Shown piece after piece: positions 1-11,116 of a stretch of DNA of 64,000 nt. Source of the stretch: Volutella citrinella (Eukaryota; Ascomycota; Sordariomycetes; Hypocreales; Nectriaceae); the NCBI GenBank assembly GCA_034401135.1, contig JAWZSP010000006.1, forward strand, positions 4,526,001 through 4,590,000, written 5' to 3'. Both the position numbers and the translations under genes were made by a program. Position 1 is the stretch's first letter; each line of letters opens with the position of its first letter. Under the pieces are notes generated by a model. The model did no database searches. It was given only the letters and a program-made list of their open reading frames with translations, and was not told the DNA's origin.

Positions 1-123
1 CGCTGGATCGTATTTAAGCTGGCAACTCAAGACCCGATTGAATCAAACTGCTATATCGACGATTCCAAGCATTTTCAGTCACCACACCTCCTCGACCGCC
101 GCCAGCAAACCTCTGAAGCAACC

Positions 124-1208
124 ATGAGCGTCCCAATGGCGAAAAGCGCCGCCCTCATGCCAATGAAGTTGGCAAAGTTGTCTTGCACGACCTTGCAGCC
201 CCGGAGCCGCAGGAGGGCGAAATTCTTGTCAGGGTCTTATACTCGGGCATCAATCTATCTGATGTACGAAGCCTTGAATTCTTCGGCCTGACACATTATG
301 TCATTGGCGGGGAATTTTGCGGCCAGGTCCTCGAAACTCCAAATTTGGCCAAGGCCCCTTTCAAGGCTGGCGATATCATTGCCGGCGTTATGCCTGGCGG
401 TATCCATCGAGCAACACGACACGGTGCACACCAAGAGTACATCGCTATCCCTCCGTCCTGGGCTACCAAGGTGCCCGACAACGTTCCGCTACAGGCGGCT
501 GCTGGCCTTGGCATCGTTGTGCAAACTGCAGCCGATGCGCTCTTCAACCGACTCCGCATTCCCCTGCCGCCAAGCGTGGCCCTGGCCACCGAGAGCACGC
601 CTGCCCCGGAGGGGACTCTGGTGGTCTGGGGCGGCGCCACCGGCGTCGGGATGGCTGCTATCCAGCTCGCGCGCGCCAGCCGTGTTCCTACAATTGTAGC
701 GATAGCATCCGCCAAGCGACACAACTTCCTCAAGTCTCTAGGTGCGACTCAGTGCTTTGACTACCACGACGAGAACGTTGTCAACAAGGTCAGGACAGCA
801 TTGAAAGAAACCAAGGGCACAATCTGGGCCTTTGACGCCCTTGGGTCTATTGCCGATCCGGTTTCGCAGGATATCCTTGCAAGCGCCATCCCGGCACACG
901 ACAAGGTCCGCAGGGTGACTGTATTGATAAGCCCGCATGACGGGTTCGAAATCTGTCTGGGCGGTCGCAGTTCTGATACCGCCTTCGATCTGCCAGATGG
1001 CACACAACTGTTTTTCCCCAAGGACATGGAAGCAGCTCATACGTTGCGGCGCGTGTTGGAGTGGGTTCTGGAGCAATACAGTGCAGAGTACGTGCCAACG
1101 CCCACTCGCGTGGTCGAGGGTTCAGCCAAAGACGTCATAGATGAGCTCTACAAGATGTTTGAGATGGCCAACTTCGGCAAGCTCCTGTTGAAGCACCCCC
1201 TGAAATGA
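124..1208 (+). CDS. MDR oxidoreductase, trans-enoyl-reductase-like, 5' end broken or unresolved
   Basis: This is a medium-chain dehydrogenase/reductase of the zinc-free kind that includes fungal trans-acting enoyl reductases (LovC-like). The GroES-like N-terminal half is followed by a Rossmann nucleotide site, WGGATGVGMAAIQLA, and an SAKRHNFLKSLGA segment typical of NADPH binding. The frame is open from 117 to the stop at 1206-1208. The only well-placed ATG (124, with ACC before it) is one frame off: frame 1 gives MSVPMAK, whereas the conserved region reads in frame 0 with no ATG after the stop at 114-116. Either one base has been lost near 130, or a short first exon lies further left and splices in around 118. 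No PKS gene is visible nearby. Family assignment is good; the activity of this copy is uncertain. Confidence 0.72.
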
Positions 1209-1750
1209 AGCTGCGGCGGCGGATAAATGCGAGAGAGACTACAGTAGAATACTTTGCTGCGTATAGATACGAGTGAATAGATACGAGTGAATAGATACGA
1301 GTGAAGCCCGCGATTCGCGCTGGGTGTAGCATCAGACGGCTTCTAAAAAGTTCAGAGCAGAAAACACTTTCATCACTACTTTGGCCAGCGCCGCTTGAGA
1401 TGTATTGGGCTAAACACGTCCTGAAGTTTCGTGCTTTTGAGACTATACAATATCTCGACGCCTCAGCTTGAGTGCAATTACAGAGCATCGTGGTTTGCAC
1501 ATACCGTAGAATCGACACAAATATTGGCTTGAAATGTTGGGGCAGTCTTGGACATCCCTAAAATTGCCCAGTAGTACCCGCCATGGGGCCAACATATCAC
1601 ATCAACCAACATCTTGTCTCAGGGCCAAAGGCTTGCGGAGATTACTGGTTTCAAAAACGTATGACTTGCATAGAAACTTGTGTTATACCTTTCAGCCTTC
1701 AAATACTGCACGGAATAATTTATCCGATTGCAGCCCGGCCCAAGTACGAA
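1209..1750. other. intergenic, with short tandem repeat
   Basis: This lies between a rightward and a leftward gene, so it holds two 3' ends. No convincing gene is visible. It contains the 14-bp tandem repeat annotated at 1263-1305. Confidence 0.6.
1263..1305. repeat. 14-bp tandem repeat, about 3 copies
   Basis: The unit ATAGATACGAGTGA is repeated head to tail almost perfectly about three times, just past the stop codon of the MDR gene. Confidence 0.85.
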
Positions 1751-2716
1751 CTAAACAAATAGCTTGACTTTAAGCTTGTCCTCAGCTACGATCCAGTCCT
1801 GCTTCCCCATCAGCTCGGGGAGATCCCATGTCACGTTAATGTATCGACCCGCCAACCAATCTCGCTTCTCGGACGTCAAGTAGACGATAGAGTCTCCAGC
1901 CAGTTCAGGTTTGTCAGAAAATACTGGATATGCCGTTAGTACTATGCCGTGCTGCAGATTGGATGATCCAAGGGTCAATTGTTGCTGTGCTTACTTACCT
2001 GCAGCAAGTTCTGGAGAATCAGGCCACTGTTGCAACACCATTTCGGTTGCGATACTGCCTGGATGTATACAGTACACCACTAGCCCCTTGTCTCCATATT
2101 CAGTGGTGGCAAACTCAGCTAAGCGAAGAGTGCTCAGCTTGCTGATCTGATACCCACTGAGGGTCGGTGTGGTGCAGTGCGCGCCAACACTGCTAACGTT
2201 GATAAATGTCTTTTTCCCATTCGAGTCAATCAACAGCGGGATGCACGCCCGCAAGACAAGATAGAACCCCTTGCAGTTGACATCAAAGTTGCGCATCCAC
2301 CCTTCCGGATCGCTGTCAGCAATGTTGCCGCTGCCTGCGAGGATGCCGGCGCTGTTGACCACAATATCCAGACGCCCAAACTCGGAGCGAACCTTGGCAA
2401 CGGCCGCATCAACACTGGATGGATCTGACACGTCCAAGTTGAGCGTCAGGATGGTGGGAGGCTTGCGGCCTGCTTCATGGGCGGCTTCCATAATCGAACT
2501 TGAGGCAGCAGAAAGGTCAGAGCGGGCCCCAATGGCGATTTGGGATGCACCTGCTTTCGCGAAAGAGGTAGCCATGGAGAAGCCGAGGCCTCTACTTGCG
2601 CCAGTGATGAGGACTGACACGCCATCAAAGTCGAAATTGGAAGGCGAGATGGCAGGGTATGTGTCACTGTGGACCTCAGTGCTAACATAATAGTCGGCTA
2701 TGGGCCCTTTAGTCAT
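1751..2716 (-). CDS. short-chain dehydrogenase/reductase (classical SDR)
   Basis: The gene has two exons, 2716-1999 and 1923-1751, giving 296 residues. The 75-bp intron has a GTAAGT donor, a TACTAAC branch site and a CAG acceptor, and both exons together are an exact multiple of three. The product is an NAD(P)-dependent oxidoreductase. The cofactor loop TGASRGLG is at residues 38-45, NSAG near 121, a catalytic Ser near 175, and YxxxK is Y189/K193 (YQISK). The 37-residue leader before the Rossmann fold is longer than in minimal SDRs but shows no clear signal. The start is the only ATG in frame before the fold. The substrate cannot be told from sequence. The gene converges on the MDR gene to its left. 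Confidence 0.9.
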
Positions 2717-3446
2717 GAACCCTTCTGTGTTGGCCTGTTGGGCTTACCCGGGCCTTCGGTGACTTTTCCTGATGAGAGCATCTTGCTGAAACTGTTGGCT
2801 GAGGCGAGCTGTATTGCCTTAAGAGTGACTGCTAGGACGTGCTTGGGACTGGACAGTGGAAGGGAAGGCTACAGGAGAAGGGTTGAGCGATTGCCCGTTG
2901 CTTGGGTTCAGCTATCCCCTCACTGCGCCAGAGCTGTTGCTTTATATCTCCGCGTCTCTCGTGGAACAGCAACCCCGACATTGTGAACGAATGCTATGCG
3001 GACTTAATCGAACGACGCACCCGCTAATCCGCTGTCCGTATACTCCGCTGTCCGTATACTCCGCAAAATCACTCTCAGAATTGAACTCAACTCTGGCCAA
3101 CCGTGGTGCTTCACACTCTTTTACGCTTCGGCCATCGCTCGCCCCGCGGCAGGGGTCCTAACCCTTTCTGGGCCCAGATTGCGAAGCTGCATCATTAGCG
3201 CCGTTGCACGCAGGGTCCCCAGGCTTTCCATTCCATTGGATCGGACTTAGAAGAGTGGAGACTGGTCTGGCCAATCCATGACACATCGATGGTCTCCTCG
3301 CGGACATTTGACCTCACTTCGACTCCGGCATGCCCCCATCCAAACGCCCCAACTCCGCCTGCAGCACGACTGTGACTCCAACCAATTCCGCCCTTGCGTC
3401 AGACTGTGTCGACACTACCACCCACTGACCAATCCATGCCAAGGCC
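2717..3446. promoter_or_regulatory. divergent promoter region
   Basis: This is shared upstream DNA of the leftward SDR and the rightward zinc-cluster regulator. It holds a 16-bp unit (CCGCTGTCCGTATACT) repeated twice at about 3030-3063. No coding sequence is convincing. A shared promoter is inferred from orientation only. Confidence 0.4.
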
Positions 3447-5140
3447 ATGGTGTTCCCTGGCAGTCTAAGCTCAGGCTGTAGGCGATGCCAATTACGAAAG
3501 ATCAAAGTACCGGCACCCCCAACCCCAACCCGTTGAAGCCATGCCTGACCATAGATCTAAATGCACCTAGTGTGATGCTAGGAGACCGAGATGTCGCCGA
3601 TGTGAACTGTATGGGACTAGATGCCCTGGTTATGGACGGCAGCTTGTTGTTCGATTTCACTCTGGGCCGCACGGCAGTGTCTCTCGCGATCCTGCAGTTG
3701 GGGCCTCCTCGAAGCCCAGACCAGTCGATGGCGATTGGTTTGCCTTGCCTCAGCATCCAACTCACCTTCTCGCGCTTTCGGTGAATCCAACCCCAATGCG
3801 CCAGCCACAGCCCTCATTTGAGGAGGAGTCGATGGTCTACTTTTTCCAGGAGCATAGCGTCCAACCTGGGCCTGGCGCCGCCCGAGGCCATCTTGAATTT
3901 CTCCAGGACATGTACCAAGTGTCTAGCCACGTTTCGTGTTTGCGACAAGCCACCCTGGCGACGGCGTACTTGTCTCTGTCGCGCCACTACAAGTCAACGA
4001 CCCTCTACCTCACCGCCCGTGCTCGCTATGGAGCTGCGTTACGAGCCGTCAACAGTGAATTGTCTGCGTCATCGATGGTGTTGAAGGATGAAACGCTGGC
4101 CTCGCTCATGTTATTGGGCATGATGGAGGTTGTCGTCGACTTCAAATATACCTTTCAATGAACCGTGACTGACTGCTTTGATAGGACATCGACTGTGAAA
4201 GCCCCAAGGAAAAGGCAATTCACATGCGCGGCATATCCAGGCTTTTTGAGATGTTTGGTCATCGGCTCCTCAGTAACATCGGCGAGTGCTCGCTTGAGAC
4301 CTGGATATTTTCAGAACTGGTCAGCTCCTTCTTAATGCTGGATTGGTCATCTGGTACTGATAGGATCAACAGCAAGTTCTCTCCTTTACTGGAAATTATG
4401 ACATTGACTGCCTGTCTATACCCAATGCAAACTTGGACATGAGTAACACTACCGTTCGCACTGGTATTGTTGTCTGTCGCATAAATCAGTTTCATCGACT
4501 GGCGAAGCGCCTCACAGCGCCAGAGGCAGTCAGCAGACTAGGTCCCCAGCGAGACCTGCTTCTATCGGCTTTTCGACAGGCAGTGGACATCCAATTGGAA
4601 CTATCGCAGATTTCTGAATCGTTAGTGTTCCCATGGACATCGCAGAGGGGGATAGACAAACGACAGGACAACCCAGATAATCCGTCGTCGCCTCCCAGCT
4701 ACACTTCGAGGTGGGCAGCATGTGTCGACAGTCTCTTCGACGTGGCCTTGATCATATTTTTCAGCAGATTCGTGAAATGCTGCCACGCTCTCTTGCAGCT
4801 TGACAGCGGCATTAGCCGGTCAGCTCCAGAGACGCGTCTAGCAGAGACGTTGATGCCACTAGCAGAAGCGAAGCTAAGGAGTCTATCCCACCGGCTTTGT
4901 GCTATCATGCCGTATATAATGGGTGAAGTTGACGCACAAGGCACGCCAATGGCTGAGTCACAGCAAAAGGCCGCCACTATGTATCAACTGGTTTGGCCAT
5001 TGGCTCTTGTGGTTGCGAACCTACAGAGTACCAGTCAGCAGATTCAAGACTGCAAAGCACGACTGGATTGGATACGAGATCGGTATGGCATCAAGCTGGC
5101 CTCGGCTACGCCTGATTTAGCTCATGAGATAATTGCATAA
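3447..5140 (+). CDS. Zn2Cys6 transcription factor with fungal-specific C-terminal domain
   Basis: Four exons (3447-3506, 3571-4128, 4185-4319, 4373-5140) encode 506 residues. All introns fall between codons and are 64, 56 and 53 bp. The zinc cluster is complete only after splicing: C11-x2-C14-x6-C21-x6-C28-x2-C31-x6-C38, with the first intron just before C21. CPGYG follows the last Cys, as in regulators that carry the Fungal_trans_2/DUF3468 domain, which fills the rest (the MYQVSSHVSC region onward). The third intron (GTCAGC donor, TACTGAT branch) is the least certain; without it the frame ends at 4442. The protein is a nuclear DNA-binding regulator. Its targets are unknown; the divergent SDR next door is the obvious candidate. 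Confidence 0.82.
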
Positions 5141-5312
5141 CTTGACCTATGATCCCGATCGAACAGGAATCCCAGTTGGAGTCGAGCGTGTGTTACTATG
5201 CCGAGCGCCTATTTACCTGGCAGTTGCATTCTAGTGCTATAGGTATAGCGATCATGTCGGTTCTGACCGTGTAAACCTAGTACGTCGTACTGGTGGTTAA
5301 TGTCAGCAGGCT

Positions 5313-5570
5313 TTGCCCGGGGAGCCCTTGATCCTTAGAGTCACCGTGAAGGGAATTGTCAAGGTTGTCGAGCTAGCTGATCCCCCTGACGAGTATATTC
5401 GAACAACACCGCTACTTGCGGCCAGCGCGAGGAATCAAGTTACGGTGGTGCAGAGATTACTGGCCGCTGGCGCCGATACCGAGTGGCCTTGTGTGTTTAT
5501 CGCGGCGCATAAACGGACGCGATGTATAAAGAACTCAGGACTCTGGCATAGCACCTTATGGTATATATAG
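5313..5570 (+). pseudogene. ankyrin-repeat fragment
   Basis: A segment around 5400-5480 reads TTPLLAASARNQVTVVQRLL followed by AAGADTE, which is the consensus of one ankyrin repeat. The frame then loses similarity and stops. A second open scrap at about 5650-5705 (KILRRMLRNKG..) may belong to the same decayed gene. There is no start, no repeat array and no full domain, so this is a relic. Confidence 0.55.
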
Positions 5571-5879
5571 AGACCTACACAGCCCGGCATAAGTGGCTTG
5601 TAGGCAGCATAGTCTTTGTTAACAAGATTCCTAAGTCCCCTAGTAGCAAGATTCTGCGGCGGATGCTTCGCAACAAGGGTGTCGAGGGCCTTGAGGTTTT
5701 ATTGTACTAACCGAAGCAACGAAATCACATACGTGAATCTATACGAAAAGCCAGTTTCTCCATCTCTCTTCCTGCTCCCAGCTTGGTGTGGAATCGTGTC
5801 TCCTAGTCGGATGTCAGTTATTGGGGCATCCAGGAAAAACATGACGGGGTGACTCGGCGGGCCATTGTTGCCCGCGGGA

Positions 5880-6443
5880 CTATTGGTTGTTCGGCATGTC
5901 TCTGGGTATCAAAGCCGGGTCAATGGAAAGGGACCAGGCACGAGAATCGTTGGAAACGATGGAAAGGCTGGCACCACTGACGACCACTGTTAGGCGGATG
6001 AATCCATAGGCTGACCGAAACTCGGTAGGGAGCCAGAGCAGGCGCTGGTCTGCAGCCATAATCCAGTGCTGGTCTGCACCGAGCCCCAGTCTAAGAGGGC
6101 CAGATAGTGATGAGGCTGTCCATTTTGAGTTGGATCTGGCAACGAGGGATTCCCCGAAAGACGTGCAGAGCCTTACGGTTAAGTTGTGCGAGAGGGGAGC
6201 GAACCAGGGCACAGCGGTATAGGGGAGTTCAAAGGATGCTATCTGCTCCCATCGTATCAGATCGACGAGGCGCCATCCAATGTCAGTCCTGTATGCAAGC
6301 ATCGTCGTGTCTGGAGAAAGTACCAGCGGTCCTAATCTTACCGCCTGCGGAATGAAAACGTGCCTAATGCATTGACCGCTGTCTAGCCTCCAGAAGGTGA
6401 TAAGTTTGCCCGGATGTATGCTTAGGACGACGAGGCTGAGGAT
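5880..6443 (-). pseudogene. C-terminal WD40-like remnant of an NLR
   Basis: The frame is open from 6443 to the stop at 5880 (187 codons) with no plausible start. It reads like the last WD/beta-propeller blades of a fungal NACHT-WD protein: GKLITFWRLDSGQC, then VLSPDTTMLAYRTDIGW, and near the end WIMAADQRLLWLPTEFR. The same strand carries the N-terminal part of an NLR immediately upstream (6422-7081), so this is the tail of the same ancestral gene after loss of its middle. Confidence 0.7.
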
Positions 6444-7081
6444 TTAGCCCAGCCTTCGATATCTCGTAGCAGGTCAACTCTCGTGTTAGGTAGGCATCGG
6501 TCGTTATGTTCCTCGTCATACGAGTTATAGGGAGCGCCTTTAACGACAGTAAGCTGGCCGAGGATCGTTCGTCGGTCGATTTCGAGCAGGAGAGAGCTAA
6601 GGGTAGGAAGTCTATCAGAGATTATGTGCGCGTTTATGAAGGTATTTACTCACGCAGACGTCTTTTGCAAAACCGAATCGATGTAGTTGCTATGGCTTTG
6701 AAGCTCTTGTATGTTTTTCTGCACTGTTCCAGCCTCGAACGGCCACTTCAAGGCCTTCCATGCCAACTTTCCTTTTGAGGCTGCGTTTTGCGGTTGTAGC
6801 TTGCGATATATCTCTTCTAATTTAGAAGCAGTCTGGGCCACCTTCAGGCCGAGCGTCTCCCGTGCTGTCAACCAGGAAGCAGATGGCTTCTTGAGCAGTT
6901 CGCCGAGCTGATCAAATAGGCAATGAAGCCTGACCACTTCATAGTACAGCCTCGCCCGATCGTCCTTGGAGCTCTTGACGTCGCGGATGTACTTGGCGCT
7001 TGCCCCGATCAGCGTTGCAGAGATATCGACGACAGCAATGACGTTTGCAGCTAAGCCGAGCCCAGCTAATGCTTCTGCCAT
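6422..7081 (-). CDS. truncated NLR: N-terminal helical domain and linker, NACHT missing
   Basis: Two exons, 7081-6654 and 6596-6422, are joined by a 57-bp intron (GTGAGT donor, TTAG acceptor, phase 2) and give 200 residues. Residues 1-140 form the all-helical N-terminal domain seen on fungal NLR/STAND proteins (MAEALAGLGLAANVIAVVDI at the start). Exon 2 holds the linker that normally leads into NACHT: KGAPYNSYDEEHNDRCLP, then TRVDLLRDIEGWAKSS. In intact members a GKCIFWLxGxAGTGKS P-loop follows at once. Here a stop comes within a few codons and the DNA passes straight into the WD40 tail. It could still make a domain-only protein, but decay is equally possible. Confidence 0.7.
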
Positions 7082-7148
7082 CTCGCCGCTTCGTGTGATT
7101 TTCGAGGCCTGGTATCACCCGGAATAAAGGACAACCGGGAGTGTGTGT

Positions 7149-7157
7149 GGGGGGGGG
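7149..7157. repeat. poly-G tract
   Basis: A short run of consecutive G follows a GTGTGTG stretch, upstream of the truncated NLR gene. Confidence 0.7.
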
Positions 7158-7483
7158 AGGAGGCTCTATCTGGGCTGACAACCGCCTGAATTTTGGCCAG
7201 AGCCTGATCTGGTGCAACGTGCAGCCAGCCGAGCCTTGTCAATCCGCCACAGCCTCGCCCTTGGCACTCGTGCTTCACCATGGTCTGGCCTTGGCCAGGT
7301 ATCAAGCGGACGGCGCCAGAAGAGACGGGGCTAGATCAAAAGCTCCAAGTCAGCCTCTTATGCCTCCGTGCCACCATCCAACAGCAACACACGCCAAGCG
7401 CGTCGATTATTATTATTAGCCAGTTGTCAGCATGCCCATCCATTAGCGAGACTCCACTTCATTTTGAGACAATTATCGCTTTG

Positions 7484-8041
7484 TCACACAAATGGTGCCA
7501 TGGCCTCCAGCGAGAAACCAAAGCCGAAGCCAGCCGGCTTCGTGTCGGTGCGTCTGATCCATGATCCCAAAGATGAGAGCGGCGCGCCCTTGGAATGCGC
7601 AGAGTAAGTGCTTTCTGTCTGCACTGTTTTCAAGAATGCATTCCATTCCAGAACTTTGCCGGTGGTTGCTTGCACACGATTGAGGCGAGCATCATATCCA
7701 GCCCATTGTCTGCGGCGTGGACGGAGGATACAGTCGCCAAACAGGATCAACGCCCCAAAAACGGCGCCATTGAGCTCATCGGCCATGGCATAGCGGGCAT
7801 ACTCGCCGAGATGGTTCCGGCCTTCCTGCTCTCGGTGCCCCTGGAGAGTCTGCAAGGCCACCATCTTGAGCTTCGGGTCAAGCACTGGCGCGTGATTACG
7901 CTCGGTGCCGTCCACTTTGGTGGACATAGCAGGGTCCTCAAAGACATGGAGCAAATCGACGACTTTATCCTGTACTGCGGTGGTTCTAGTCAGGGTTGTA
8001 ACGTCTACCAGACGAGAGGCCACTGGACGGGGTGTCAGCAA
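7484..8041. other. region open on both strands, gene of unknown strand
   Basis: Two incompatible models exist. On plus, an ATG at about 7500 (MASSEKPKPKPAGFVSVR..) runs to a GTAAGTG donor at 7603, then a CATTCCAG acceptor at about 7651 and a long open stretch to 8212. On minus, one uninterrupted 185-residue frame contains QGHREQEGRNHLGEYARYAM. Codon third positions look coding on either strand. I recognise no family. At most one is likely real. Confidence 0.3.
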
Positions 8042-8231
8042 GTTTTGGGCATTCTTACGTATAGGAGGAGCGACAAAGATAGCTTCTTCAGTACTTTGTT
8101 ATATACCTGCATCACCCTTCATACCTTTCGGGATACCCTCGAGAAGACCAGCTCAAATCGGCGGCGTTGGGCGCCACAGTCATATGTGAGATGCCCAAAG
8201 CGGCTTACATAAGTTCTTAGGCACCAGGCCA

Positions 8232-9785
8232 ATGTCTGGATTTGGGACCCTGTGCCAGGCAACAATGCAGACAAATCCCAGCCAGGCGTCAGCTTCAGTC
8301 AGCCTACTTTCCTGTGATCGCAAACACGACAAGCTGCCTACAATGCCCATGACTGAACTTTTCAAAGGTTGGGCGCGCCGACTACATGGTGACAGCTTGG
8401 TTACCTCCGCATTAGAGCGGTCCAAGTCCATAAGAACAAGAACCAGGAAGTCAAAGCAATCACAAGGCGGAAACCATTTGGTCGCTCCAGAGTTGGCGGC
8501 GAATCGAGCGCAAGTCCTCACGCCATCGCCGTCACACCCAAACCTGGCCCAGGCTGCAGAAATGGCCATTTCGAGCTCGAGATTTTGGGATCTGCCATAC
8601 GAGATTCGGCGCAAGATCTTGGTCGAGGCTTTCGGCGGTCGGGTCGTACACATGGACCTGTGGTTTGATCATCCCGGCCAGGTTCGAGCCTTGGGCGATA
8701 CACCAATCCCGCACTGCAACCGCTCCATCGAAACTGATATGTTGAGGGGATTTTTTCCATTTCACGACCAGCCGCGGGGCATAACACCCGACTCCAGCAA
8801 GCCAAAGCAGTGGATATGGAGTTCTTCCGAGTGCCATCGCCATCCCCCTCCCCAGCACCGGGATGCCGACACGCAACCCGCACACGCAGCAGAAGATCGA
8901 TGTCGATTTGGTGGAGTACCACGTGCCAACTTCTGCGCTCTTTGGCGCGACGATGACTTTACCAAGTGCTTCATCGGTGCCATGGGGTGGCTGTTGAGCT
9001 GTCGACAAGCGTAAGCATCATTCGTGCCTATGCTCCCTTCTCGTCCAGGAACGGCTGAACAAGCGCTGACCACAAGCAGGTACACTGAGGGGGTTGACGT
9101 GCTGTATGGAACCAATACAATACATTCAGCGAGTCCACATCTATTGCTCAACTTGGACACCCATCTGCGACCCCAAAGACTACAGTTGATTCGGTCTATT
9201 GAGGTAGTCTGGGGATATGTCAGCATGGCTGCGGACGAAAAGCCAACTGACCCTTTTGAGGACATGGGCTCATATCGCGCTCTCTTGGCATCTATTCCGC
9301 GTCTGCTCCCGAACCTGAAGAGAGTCATGGTATCCATCAAGGGCGTTGTGTGGGCAACAAGCCCAAGAGGGGATGACGAGGATCATGAGGAGGGTGTAAT
9401 GACCCGCAGCCAGCGCGCTCTTCTCACAGAAGAGACCATACTCGGTCCCGCCGGTGCCATGGTGCGTGAGCTGAAATCTCGAGGCTGTGACTGTACGATT
9501 GCTCTCGGGAGCTATGTTTATGATTCGTTGAGAACAAATGCTCTAAAGGACAAGATTGTTGAACAGGTCCATGAAGGAGCAGCAAAGGAGCGATTTTGGC
9601 AGCCTCTTACCATGGGAGATGAAGATGGCGATTTTGGGAGCGAGGACGGCTACTGGGTAGAACCAGGCATAAGGCAGCACATCCGTCCCAGAATGTGCGG
9701 CAGAGGATGGGCGCGACACATGGAAGAGCACGGTGATGAGGTCCTGAGGACAAATGTGTTTCATGCCCCGTCACCATTCTTTTAG
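8232..9785 (+). CDS. DUF7730-type fungal hypothetical protein
   Basis: Two exons (8232-9010 and 9080-9785) joined by a 69-bp intron give 494 residues, an exact multiple of three. After a basic, disordered first 110 residues comes the fungal DUF7730 pattern: RFWDLPYEIRRKILVEAFG, then HMDLWFDHP, CHRHPPP.. and, across the splice site, CRQAYTEGVDVLYGTN. The family is widespread in Pezizomycotina and distantly F-box-like at its start (LPxEIRxxI). No biochemical role is known. The C-terminal third is acidic and ends in a short basic tail. The intron sits at the CR-x-xY motif, which helps fix the splice. Confidence 0.8.
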
Positions 9786-11116
9786 CTCTTCAAACACCAG
9801 AGGAATCACAGAGCACTGGCGTGTTTATGCTGTCCTTGCCCACCGCATGTTGACTCCAGGACTGCAGTGCTGCTCCTCTATTTCGACTCGTGTTTCAAAT
9901 GCTTCACAGCCGAAGGTAGCCCTGCTCCAGGGTAGGTGTGCACGTAGCCAAGTTGTCGTGGTCCTACGGACTACAGAGAAGTGCTGCAAACTCAACGTCC
10001 CCTGTACTGAATGGCAGGCTACCAAGATGGCGTCAGTCAGCATGGCATCCATTCCCCGCGGGTCAAAGCACTACTGGTTTGACCATGTGTGCTGCTGTGC
10101 AATGGCATCCATGTGAACATCCGTACACAAATGCGAGTATCCTCGTATTGAGTCAGATGTGAATCGTTCCGACCTTTCCAATCCTATGTTTTGCCAGCGC
10201 CATGAGCCTCTGGCCTTTGCCAAGTCTCCGAGGCCCACGTAAGCCGTCTGCGGATTGATGACAAGTCTTGCGGCTGGGCATATGCTCGAAAAGTCGTGGC
10301 TGGGCTCCGACAAGGCTCGGGTAGGGATTAGGGCTGACGCGATGCAACCAAAAGTTTCCTATTGGCTCAGCGAACCCCATTCAGCTCGCTTTTGCTCGGA
10401 ACACCAGCTATTTCACCTCGCGTTACCAGTGCTATGCGCGGAGCGTAAAATTTTGCCCCGTGTCTTGTCTGGTCCTGGGGGATTGCTATTTAGCGCTGTG
10501 CTAGTACATACCCTGTCGTTGAACGAAGTATACACATACTTGACATCGGTGTGCCTCAGGGATCTGCTCTTTCCACGGTGGTGATACGTGCCGCTGAGAC
10601 GGAAAGGATATCAAGCGTATGTAACAGCGGGGAATTGGCTTCTCCGATCTTGTCATCACTATAAAATCCGATGGCCCTGGTGACGAGAAGAGGTTCCCAT
10701 TGGGAGCTACGGGCATTGAGTCTACGATCTGGCTGGAGAGTGCGAAGTAAAACTTGTACGGTAAAATTCTATCAAGCTACGTCAATTTATGAGACATGCT
10801 AGAATGTATCGCAAAGAAAGTCTTGAGACCGTGGTGTTGTGTTTTCCGTGGCCTGGCCTGGGAGCCGGTTGCGATCCTCGCCCATTTCTCCTTTTTCCAC
10901 GCCAAAATTGCGACATTCCAGGCAAACGATGCATTTCGCGGATTGGCCAGTTCGAACCAGGCCAAGACACATCGGTGTGCATGATTGGATGGGCCTGCCT
11001 GCGCCTTGGTCATAAACGTGTCAGCGGGCTAGCTCCATCCAGGCGTCGATAAAAGCGCGAGGCCGGCAGCATCGTCGTGCTTTTCTACCGTCAAGCACTC
11101 ACAGATTTCAAGTAAA
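9786..11116. other. intergenic, no gene seen
   Basis: Only short frames are open here, none with family similarity. I see no tRNA, repeat array or clear promoter element. Confidence 0.5.
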
